DNA from: an uncultured Eubacteriales bacterium
Lineage (GTDB): Bacteria; Bacillota; Clostridia; Lachnospirales; Anaerotignaceae
DNA length: 11,516 nucleotides
Reading direction: 5' to 3'
Assembly (NCBI GenBank): GCA_900546215.1
Contig: URCD01000077.1
Coordinates: 1 to 11,516 of the forward strand
The notes below the pieces were generated by a model. The model had not been told where the DNA came from, did not search any database, and worked only from the letters and a program-made list of their open reading frames with translations. Made by a program: the position numbers and the translations under genes. The first letter of the stretch is position 1. Every line of letters starts with the position of its first letter. Of the stretch, positions 6,494-11,516 are shown one piece after another.

Positions 6494-7160
6494 ACAGTTT
6501 TGGTATAACTATACTCTGCCCTGAATGTATTAAATTCGGGTTTGTTATGTCTGGATTGGCCTTTGCAAGCTCCTTATATTTACTCCCGTCACCGTAATAG
6601 CGCTTTGCTATAGTCCAAAGGCTGTCGCCGGCCTGAACCGTATAGCTTTCATCCTGTTTAGGTTCAGGCGAGCTTGATGTTTCCCTCTGCTCCTCTGCCG
6701 TTGCTGTTCCATCCTCCAATAGAGTTAAAGGCAGGGTTTTAACCTCTTCATATTGTTTAAGCTCAATATCAACAGTAACGTCAAAGCCGTTTTCAGCTTC
6801 TTCCTTTATGGAGTATTTTTCAAGGCTTACAGTCATATCTGTATCAAACAGTCCTGTTCCGTCCGGCCGCTCTCTGCTTACATTAAAGCTAAATGGAGCC
6901 TTGCTGTTTTTCAGGCTTTCAAGCTTATCAAGATAGTATTTCTGGTTTTTAAATCCTCCGTCATATATGGCAAACGGATATTTTACAGCCGGTATAAGCG
7001 CCTCAAACTTTATTTCCGTAAGTCCTGGTGTTTTTAAAAAATTCAGTTCAACGCCATTTATCAGGGTAATTGATTTATTCTGGTTTTTTATCTCAAGCTC
7101 CAGCCTAGACGGGGCAACAGGAAGCGTTATCCCGTCAAGTTTAAATATATAGGCTTTCAT
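6492..7160 (-). CDS. xkdP: LysM tail protein XkdP
   Basis: A 222-residue XkdP family protein. Residues 1-140 form the beta-rich tail domain (ITLPVAPSRLELEIKN, then LKTPGLTEIKFEALIP and YYLDKLESLKNSKAPFSF). An acidic Ser/Pro linker at about 145-170 leads to one C-terminal LysM domain at about 172-221, with YTVQAGDSLWTIAKRYYGDG, NPDITNPNLIHSGQ and IVIPKL. LysM binds peptidoglycan or, in tail proteins related to T4 gp53, serves as a structural domain that clips the baseplate wedges around the hub. That architecture and the position between tape measure and hub make the identity firm. The ATG overlaps the tape measure stop as TAATG, so translation is coupled. Confidence 0.93.
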   Translation of the reverse strand: MKAYIFKLDGITLPVAPSRLELEIKNQNKSITLINGVELNFLKTPGLTEIKFEALIPAVKYPFAIYDGGFKNQKYYLDKLESLKNSKAPFSFNVSRERPDGTGLFDTDMTVSLEKYSIKEEAENGFDVTVDIELKQYEEVKTLPLTLLEDGTATAEEQRETSSSPEPKQDESYTVQAGDSLWTIAKRYYGDGSKYKELAKANPDITNPNLIHSGQSIVIPKL

Positions 7161-8893
7161 TATCTATGCACCCCCTCTGCGGCTATTTCCAAGGCTTCAC
7201 TTGCTCCTGCTGCCATATGGTCTATTACTCCGTCTATATCTAAGCCGTTAGTAATGTTGTTGCTCATTCCCGACATATCAACCTTTATTTCCGCAGTTGT
7301 AAAGCGGTTTATAACGTCCCTTTCGGCTATTTCCCTGAGATATTTGATTTCATCTTCTGTTGCGCTTACGCTGTCGGCTATAGAGCCTGTGTCGTCTGAT
7401 ATATCGCCTATATCGCTTGCTACATAGTCAAATGCATTGTCAAAGTAGCCTCCGAACTTATCAGCTATGCCCTCGCCTACTGAATAGCCGCTGTTGTATG
7501 CGTCCTGCACCCAGCCGTCTTGAAATACATCAAGAGTATTAAAGCCGTCCATGAACGCCTGTTTTGTATCCACATATTCCATTTTGTTATTTTCAGCAGC
7601 TTCAGCTTTTGCTCTGAAGTCCTCTGCAGCACCAGTCAATCTTCCAACATCTATATTTATAAAAGGAAGTTCATTTAGCTTTTCAGCTATATTTGCTATA
7701 ACTTCTGTTGCAGTTGCCAACAGACCCCAGAAAAAACCTTTTACACTCTCAATTGAGTTATGAAACGCCGCCTTTATGTTATGGCAGATTGAAGCAACCC
7801 AATTAAAAATACCGAGAAGCACATTTACAATGGTTTTAGCCAGGTTCCAGATGAATTGCAGTACAACATTCAGACCGCCTACTATTACTCCGGTTGCGCT
7901 TATAGACGTCCCCTTAACCTTGTTAATTACGGCCACAACCGTATAGAGCAATGCCACTAGAGCAATTACAGCCAATATAATCCATGTGATAGGGCAAGCT
8001 AATAACGCTGTATTAAAGCTGGACTGCGCTACCGTTGCCTGTGCCGTTGCTACAGCAAGAGCATATTGTGTATTAATTGCAACGGCCTGTAAATTAATAT
8101 TCGATAATAACGCTCTGGCTTGTATAAATGCTTGTATATTTGCTAATTTTTGCACAATAGCACATATTTTCATTGCATAATCATACAAATTAACTGCTGT
8201 AGCCATTCCTATTACAACAGGCTCTAATATACTCCAATTTCCGGCCAGCATACTTATAAAGTTTAAAACAGGTTTAAATGTCCTTTGCAGCTTATTTGTG
8301 GCCATAGTCCACACCTCTACCCATGCGACAGGCATATTTTTAAATCGTTGTTCAACGTCGTCAGCAGATGAAAACATTGCTGCCTTTATTACGTCCGCCG
8401 TTAACAGTCCATCTGAGGCCCAATCCTTCATTGTTCCCTTTGCCTTTTGGACATTTCTCATATAATCTTCTATGGAGTTTGCAAGAAGCGGAGCATTTTC
8501 AATAATTGAGCGGTACTCGTCACCCTGAAAACGTCCCGAAGCCATAGCCTGGGTAAGCTTATTCAAGCCTTGTATGCCTAAATATGCTCCTGCTGCTCCT
8601 TTTATTTTATTGAGGAGCCCGTCTGCGTTTTTTGTCCCTTGAATTATTTCATCATTGAATTCTTCCTGCCTTTGTGTGTTCCTTTGAAGCTGTTCCTCTA
8701 TCTCGCATAACTGAGCATGGGCTGTTCCATAGGCTGTTTTGGCTTGATATATTTGTGACGGGTCAAAAGCTTTATCTATCGCGGCATCTGTTCTATCAAG
8801 CATATTTATCGTCGTCTGCATACCGTTTATGATGTTATCCAATACAGGCGTCATACGGTCTATAAGAGTAATTGTTGATGTAATACTTGCCAT
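7160..8893 (-). CDS. xkdO: Tail tape measure protein (short, XkdO-like)
   Basis: A 577-residue tape measure protein, which fills the tail tube, sets tail length and leaves ahead of the DNA. The N-terminus (STITLIDRMTPVLDNIINGM and a helix to about 85) is a standard tape-measure opening. Residues 117-175 (ASGRFQGDEYRSIIENAPLL through DGLLTADVIKAAMF) match the conserved tape-measure domain found in many Firmicutes phages. An Ala-rich helix leads to strongly hydrophobic segments at about 303-325 and 333-370, likely membrane-interacting, and the C-terminus is acidic and helical. It is short for the family; by the usual rule of about 0.15 nm per residue the tail would be near 85 nm. It begins four bases after the frameshifted chaperone stop, within reach of AGGTGA. 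Confidence 0.92.
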   Translation of the reverse strand: MASITSTITLIDRMTPVLDNIINGMQTTINMLDRTDAAIDKAFDPSQIYQAKTAYGTAHAQLCEIEEQLQRNTQRQEEFNDEIIQGTKNADGLLNKIKGAAGAYLGIQGLNKLTQAMASGRFQGDEYRSIIENAPLLANSIEDYMRNVQKAKGTMKDWASDGLLTADVIKAAMFSSADDVEQRFKNMPVAWVEVWTMATNKLQRTFKPVLNFISMLAGNWSILEPVVIGMATAVNLYDYAMKICAIVQKLANIQAFIQARALLSNINLQAVAINTQYALAVATAQATVAQSSFNTALLACPITWIILAVIALVALLYTVVAVINKVKGTSISATGVIVGGLNVVLQFIWNLAKTIVNVLLGIFNWVASICHNIKAAFHNSIESVKGFFWGLLATATEVIANIAEKLNELPFINIDVGRLTGAAEDFRAKAEAAENNKMEYVDTKQAFMDGFNTLDVFQDGWVQDAYNSGYSVGEGIADKFGGYFDNAFDYVASDIGDISDDTGSIADSVSATEDEIKYLREIAERDVINRFTTAEIKVDMSGMSNNITNGLDIDGVIDHMAAGASEALEIAAEGVHR

Positions 8894-8897
8894 TTAA

Positions 8898-9520
8898 TCA
8901 CCTGCCTTTCGATTTACGTTTCATTTCCTTGGCCGCTTTTTCCTCAGCCTCAGCTTTAACCTTTAACGATGCATAGTATAAAGCCTTTACGTTATCCTCA
9001 GCCGCGAAAAAATCTTCAAACTGAGAGGGCGTCCAATGCCATTTCTCTATGGCTATATGAGCGAACACAAACTCAAAGCCGCCCTCTTCAATTAGTTTTT
9101 TGCTTCTTCCACCTTTTCGTCCATTGTTTCTGTAAAGCCGTTAAACTTCTGGATAAATGCAGCAAAATCGTTATATTCGCCCGGATTGTCTATCATTTCA
9201 GTAATAAGTTCTTCTGCTGTATTTACTCCGTATGTATCCTGAAGTTCTGCGTTGTACAGGTCTGGCTCAACAACTGAGGCAGCCATAAGACGGCAGATAT
9301 ATTTAGCCGCGTCCAGCTTCTGACGATAAGCCCCCGGCTTTCCCTTAATGGGAATGTCAATCATACAGGTATCCCTTATATTTTCCGTTTCCCTTGATGT
9401 GAGGGGGCGTATAGTCCATTCAGCGATTTCGCCATTTTCATCTGTAAATGCTGATGTAACCGGATATGTTGTATTTTCTCTCTGTTTCTTGTTCTGCTTA
9501 AAAAAAGTTGATAAATTCAT
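8898..9520 (-). CDS. Tail assembly chaperone, -1 frameshift fusion form
   Basis: Predicted long form of the tail assembly chaperone: the 142-residue XkdN frame fused by a -1 shift at A AAA AAC (9101-9095) to 65 more codons that read LIEEGGFEFVFAHIAIEKWH onward and end MKRKSKGR before TGA at 8900-8898. The extension has no start of its own, begins exactly where the zero frame stops, has protein-like composition with a charged helical end, and stops four bases before the tape measure ATG. The total of 207 residues fits the gpG/gpGT arrangement of long-tailed phages, where the minor fused form recruits tube subunits to the tape measure. The ratio of the two products cannot be told from sequence. 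Confidence 0.85.
9024..9101 (-). promoter_or_regulatory. Programmed -1 ribosomal frameshift signal
   Basis: The slippery heptamer A AAA AAC occupies 9101-9095 in the zero frame (GCA AAA AAC), immediately before TAA. Seven bases later an eight-base arm AGAGGGCG (9087-9080) is perfectly complementary to CGCCCTCT (9031-9024). The 48-base loop holds another perfect stem, GCCAT with ATGGC (9053-9049 and 9042-9038), and a weaker TGAG with CTCA. An AGGTGG, resembling a ribosome site, lies seven bases upstream of the heptamer, similar in kind to the stimulator of dnaX. Heptamer, spacing and stem all match known -1 frameshift signals. The stem pairing was found by reading, not by energy calculation. 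Confidence 0.8.
9092..9520 (-). CDS. xkdN: Tail assembly chaperone, short form (XkdN-like)
   Basis: A 142-residue protein of the XkdN-type chaperone family. It opens MNLSTFFKQNKK and contains EWTIRPLTSRETENIRDTC, AAKYICRLMAASVVEPDL and DTYGVNTAEELITEMIDNPG, then a helical end FAAFIQKFNGFTETMDEKVE. The order of beta segment, helix pair and then L.....P.EY/F..... is typical of Gram-positive tail chaperones. It would coat the tape measure and prevent premature tube growth, and it is not normally found in the finished tail. The ATG at 9520 follows AAGGAGGAAC at good spacing. In PBSX this gene comes directly after the tube gene; here the stalk-protein cassette separates them. Confidence 0.88.
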   Translation of the reverse strand: MNLSTFFKQNKKQRENTTYPVTSAFTDENGEIAEWTIRPLTSRETENIRDTCMIDIPIKGKPGAYRQKLDAAKYICRLMAASVVEPDLYNAELQDTYGVNTAEELITEMIDNPGEYNDFAAFIQKFNGFTETMDEKVEEAKN

Positions 9521-9543
9521 TTATGTTCCTCCTTTTTTCCATT

Positions 9544-9570
9544 AAAAAAGCACCCTTTATGTGGGTGCTT
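9544..9570 (-). terminator. Intrinsic terminator after the stalk-domain gene
   Basis: A perfect eight-base stem AAGCACCC with GGGTGCTT (arms 9570-9563 and 9555-9548) and a seven-base loop, the last two stem bases continuing into four more T residues (run of six) on the minus strand. It lies 13 bases after the stalk gene stop and just before the xkdN ribosome site. There is no matching T run on the plus strand, so it acts on leftward transcription. Confidence 0.85.
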
Positions 9571-9582
9571 AAAAATAGGTTT

Positions 9583-10425
9583 TTATTCTATTATTCCCTT
9601 TGTCCTCAAATCAGCCGCCGAAAAATATGGTTCACCACTATCTATTTTTATTCTAATACCGTTTACTGTTTGTTCTGTGACTGTATCATCATATCCGGCT
9701 AGGCTTAAAATCATGTCTCCTACGCTTCCGCTAAGATTACCATACTCATAAAGTCCTATTTTGCTTGAGAAATTATTAAACAGAATTTCTTTTCTTCTCA
9801 AATCGCTCTCCGAAAGCCATTCCAGCCCCATTCCGTATAAAGGTTCCCCTTGAGGCCTTTCATCTTCATTATATCCCTCAATATATATCGGAGCGGCCAG
9901 TCTGTCCAACACCTCTTTTTCCGCCAGCTTCTGTTGTGTATTCTGCAACTTCGCATCGCTTACGCTGTCATTAAGATCCTTGGTAATATTAACCGTTTTT
10001 GTACTATCATCCCATACAACCTTTGCACCAAACCATTCGCCCACAGTTCTAAGCGGAACCATAGTTTTTCCGTCTATTATCTGAGCTGGGACATCCATTT
10101 CAAAGTTTTCCAATCCATAAATTAGTGCTGTGCGTTGGCCAATTGTCATTTTAATATCAATTGTTCTGGAAGTAGCTATTCCATATTTATCAATCCTTAT
10201 GTCAGGCTTTGAAAGTGTCACCGTTTGGGTTGCGCTGTCCCAGTCAACCTTTGCCTCAAATGCCTCCGCGACATCTCTTATCGGCACAAGTGTCCGTCCG
10301 TCTACAATCGTCCCCGAAGCCGAAAGCTCTGTACCGTCAACTACAATTTTCACCTGTGCACCAAAAGTGGTGGTTGCCAATGCGGCAGTTAAAACAACAG
10401 CTATAATAAAACTTTTTTTATTCAT
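9583..10425 (-). CDS. Secreted two-repeat stalk-domain protein (moron gene)
   Basis: A 280-residue exported protein. Residues 1-22 form a signal peptide (MNKKSF, a hydrophobic core, then TTTFGAQ with a likely cut after Gly22 or Ala23). Two copies of the stalk domain (copper amine oxidase N-terminal-like, PF07833 type) follow: GRTLVPIRDVAEAFEAKVDW at about 43-62 and GKTMVPLRTVGEWFGAKVVW at about 119-138, each followed by T.TV..(S/T)K. These domains are common in secreted and surface proteins of Clostridia and Paenibacillus. A helical linker leads to an unrecognised C-terminus in which GEPLYGMGLEWLSESDLRRK (193-212) is echoed by GEPYFSAADLRTKG (264-277). It has its own promoter and terminator, so it is probably expressed in the lysogen and not a tail part. 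AGGGGAGGGG precedes the ATG. Its function is unknown; an effect on the host surface is inferred. Confidence 0.85.
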   Translation of the reverse strand: MNKKSFIIAVVLTAALATTTFGAQVKIVVDGTELSASGTIVDGRTLVPIRDVAEAFEAKVDWDSATQTVTLSKPDIRIDKYGIATSRTIDIKMTIGQRTALIYGLENFEMDVPAQIIDGKTMVPLRTVGEWFGAKVVWDDSTKTVNITKDLNDSVSDAKLQNTQQKLAEKEVLDRLAAPIYIEGYNEDERPQGEPLYGMGLEWLSESDLRRKEILFNNFSSKIGLYEYGNLSGSVGDMILSLAGYDDTVTEQTVNGIRIKIDSGEPYFSAADLRTKGIIE

Positions 10426-10456
10426 AAATACCCCTCCCCTTATGTTTTATATTTCC

Positions 10457-10485
10457 ATTATAAGCGATAAAAGGAGGGATTTAAA
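10457..10485 (-). promoter_or_regulatory. Sigma-A type promoter for the stalk-domain gene
   Basis: On the minus strand, TTTAAA (10485-10480) and a perfect TATAAT (10462-10457) are separated by exactly 17 bases, in the 67-base gap between the xkdM stop and the stalk gene. The -35 matches TTGACA at four of six positions. The expected start of transcription is about 10450, leaving a short leader that contains the AGGGGAGGGG ribosome site. It fits independent expression of the cassette. Confidence 0.72.
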
Positions 10486-10492
10486 GAGCTAT

Positions 10493-10969
10493 TTACATCA
10501 TTCCCTCAAGAATTGCAAATTCTTCCGGCATACTCCAATCCTCAAAGGTAAAGTCCATATCTTCATCAAGATACTCCCCGTCAGCGTCAAACTTTGCCAG
10601 TATACCGCCGTCAAGGTTACAGTCCTTTAAAATAATTGTTTGTCTGCCCGCCGCGCTTGTGCTGTCCTCATTTGCTATCTGTATATCAAAATATACGTCC
10701 TCTCCTGTATCTTTGTATCGTTTCAGAAGCTGACGGAAAATAGGCGTATTGTAATGGAATGTAGCGCTTCCCGTTCCTGTCCAACCTGAGGCCTTGTTGC
10801 CTTTTCCTGTCTTGCCAAGAATAGGTACCTCTGTCTTTGTTTTCTCCATTTTAGCCTCCAGGTTTATGGCCTGCATAAAATTATATCTTCTGCCCTCGAT
10901 TGTTACAAAGCATTCCGCAAGCTTTGCTGAAAGCGCGTCCTTGCCTTTCATTATTGCATTATTAAGCAT
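10493..10969 (-). CDS. xkdM: Tail tube protein XkdM
   Basis: A 158-residue tail tube protein of the XkdM family (DUF2001), which polymerises as rings to form the inner tube of the contractile tail. Characteristic parts are GKDALSAKLAECFVTIEGRR and YNFMQAINLEAKMEKTKTEV, followed by PILGKTGKGNKASGWTGTGS with ATFHYNTPIFRQ, then IILKDCNLDGGILAKFDADG and the ending DEDMDFTFEDWSMPE. The length is usual for the family. The ATG at 10969 has AGGAGGGG six bases upstream. It lies directly after the sheath gene as in PBSX, but with a 133-base structured gap in place of the usual short spacer. Confidence 0.92.
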   Translation of the reverse strand: MLNNAIMKGKDALSAKLAECFVTIEGRRYNFMQAINLEAKMEKTKTEVPILGKTGKGNKASGWTGTGSATFHYNTPIFRQLLKRYKDTGEDVYFDIQIANEDSTSAAGRQTIILKDCNLDGGILAKFDADGEYLDEDMDFTFEDWSMPEEFAILEGMM

Positions 10970-10992
10970 TTACAACCCCTCCTAATCAATAA

Positions 10993-11065
10993 GGTTTCAG
11001 CCGATTATAAACGAACCGACATAGGACAGCAAGGCTGTTAAAGAGGTTCGCGCATGGCTGAAACC
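10993..11065 (-). ncRNA. Nested inverted repeat, candidate structured RNA in the xkdM leader
   Basis: On the minus strand a ten-base arm GGTTTCAGCC (11065-11056) is perfectly complementary to GGCTGAAACC (11002-10993). Nested within it, GCGAACC pairs with GGTTCGT (seven pairs including one G-U), and inside that ACAGC-CTT-GCTGT makes a terminal hairpin. This gives a long rod of three stems separated by internal loops. The 3' arm ends 24 bases before the xkdM ATG, just upstream of its ribosome site. A cis-acting leader RNA or mRNA stability element is the simplest reading. I do not recognise a known RNA family, and covariation has not been examined. Confidence 0.6.
11004..11032 (-). promoter_or_regulatory. 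Possible promoter upstream of xkdM
   Basis: TTGCTG (11032-11027) and a perfect TATAAT (11009-11004) lie 17 bases apart within the nested inverted repeat, on the coding strand for xkdM. The -35 shares only TTG with consensus, so this may be chance. If active, transcripts would begin in the 3' arm of the repeat and lack the structure, keeping the xkdM ribosome site. Confidence 0.4.
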
Positions 11066-11071
11066 GAGTGT

Positions 11072-11095
11072 CTTGCTCAAACATATTTGAGCAAG
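11072..11095 (-). other. Ten-base-pair hairpin after the sheath gene
   Basis: CTTGCTCAAA (11095-11086) and TTTGAGCAAG (11081-11072) pair perfectly around a TATG loop, starting seven bases after the xkdK stop. No T run follows on either strand, so it is not a standard intrinsic terminator. It may protect the 3' end of the sheath message, or form the first stem of the structured leader that continues downstream. Confidence 0.7.
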
Positions 11096-11102
11096 GATTA
11101 CA

Positions 11103-11516
11103 TTATGAAATTTCCACAGTCATATAAAGCTGTGCCATAGCGTTTACTACTGTAACCTTATCATAGACTACAACAGCTCTCTTAGCGCTTCCCTGCTCTA
11201 CGGTTACATCTTCCTCAGAGAAGTTTTCTATAGCCCTTATTTCCTGGAGCCGTTCATGGTGCTTTACTATATCGTTCCAAAGGCTTATTCTGCCTGAAGC
11301 GTCATTTGGCACAACTCCTAAGTATCTTGTATTGAAAATATTAGCTATGTCATTGGCTATCTGGTCACATACCCTGATTGTCTGGTTTTCCTTAAATATA
11401 TCGCCCTTGGTATCGCTTGTAGTGACCATGCTGTTTATATCTGAAAGCACCCTCACATCAGTTCCAACCTTATGGAAACGGAACTCTCCGGCTTTTATCG
11501 AAGCTTCAAGCTGTGC
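11103..11516 (-). CDS. xkdK: Tail sheath protein XkdK, C-terminal part
   Basis: The frame is open from the window edge to TAA at 11105-11103, giving the last 137 residues of the contractile tail sheath. It reads AQLEASIKAGEFRFHKVGTD at the edge, then VRVLSDINSMVTTSDTKGD, ENQTIRVCDQIANDIANIFN, RYLGVVPNDASGRISLWNDI and ends AMAQLYMTVEIS. These are the standard C-terminal sheath features: the VL.DINS(L/M)VT strand, the (I/V)RV.D.IANDIA.IFN helix, and a terminal beta strand that hooks into the neighbouring subunit. The sheath contracts around the tube to drive it through the cell envelope. The 5' end lies outside the window; the GTG at 11456 is internal and not the real start. Confidence 0.92.
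   Translation of the reverse strand, partial: AQLEASIKAGEFRFHKVGTDVRVLSDINSMVTTSDTKGDIFKENQTIRVCDQIANDIANIFNTRYLGVVPNDASGRISLWNDIVKHHERLQEIRAIENFSEEDVTVEQGSAKRAVVVYDKVTVVNAMAQLYMTVEIS

Noticed and set aside
7986..8180. Open frames on the plus strand, including those opposite the tape measure and baseplate genes
   Set aside because: They are shadows of well-supported minus-strand genes, lack ribosome sites in operon context and have no recognisable protein features.
10130..10630. A 166-codon plus-strand open frame across the stalk gene, its promoter and the end of xkdM
   Set aside because: It runs antisense to two recognisable genes, and its translation shows no domain or credible start.
11072..11095. 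Intrinsic terminator after xkdK
   Set aside because: The stem is strong, but no T run follows on either strand.
1..11516. tRNA genes, CRISPR arrays, insertion sequences or attachment sites
   Set aside because: No cloverleaf-like sequence, regular repeat-spacer pattern, transposase or att-like direct repeat was found. Nearly all the window is tightly packed structural genes.

Overview
This window is a stretch of the contractile-tail (myovirus) late operon of a PBSX-like prophage or tailocin in a Gram-positive, low-to-mid GC host, most likely a member of Clostridia (Bacillota). The grounds are the family content and colinear order of the PBSX xkd genes, strong AGGAGG-type ribosome binding sites, heavy ATA and AGG codon use, and a 'stalk domain' secreted protein of a kind common in Clostridia and Paenibacillus. 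Every gene lies on the minus strand, so transcription runs from position 11516 towards 1. No packaging, capsid, lysis, integrase or attachment site falls inside the window, so an intact prophage cannot be told from a tailocin here.

In transcription order: the C-terminal part of the tail sheath (xkdK, 11516-11103); a 133-bp gap holding two strong inverted repeats and a possible promoter; the tail tube (xkdM); a moron-like insertion with its own sigma-A type promoter, a secreted two-repeat stalk-domain protein and an intrinsic terminator (10485-9544); the tail assembly chaperone (xkdN) with a canonical A AAA AAC -1 frameshift site, a stem-loop downstream of it and a 65-codon second frame; a short tape measure protein; the LysM protein XkdP; the hub, spike and wedge genes xkdQ, xkdR, xkdS, xkdT and xkdU; then the receptor-binding region (3136-1) of a small fibre, a glycine-rich beta-repeat fibre broken near its end by an in-frame TAG, a fibre-tip-like protein, a small adaptor-like protein, XkdX, a protein with two carbohydrate-binding-like repeats, and the start of one more gene.

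The structural genes are tightly coupled, with ATGA, TAATG or short overlaps. The assembly logic is the usual one: the sheath wraps the tube, the chaperone pair (short and frameshifted forms) loads tube subunits on the tape measure, XkdP to XkdU build the baseplate, and the fibre cluster recognises the host surface.

The parts most worth a second look are the nested RNA-like structure between sheath and tube, the TAG codon followed by 22 plausible in-frame codons that end exactly at the next start codon, the well-formed frameshift signal, and the autonomous stalk-protein cassette inside the tail operon.
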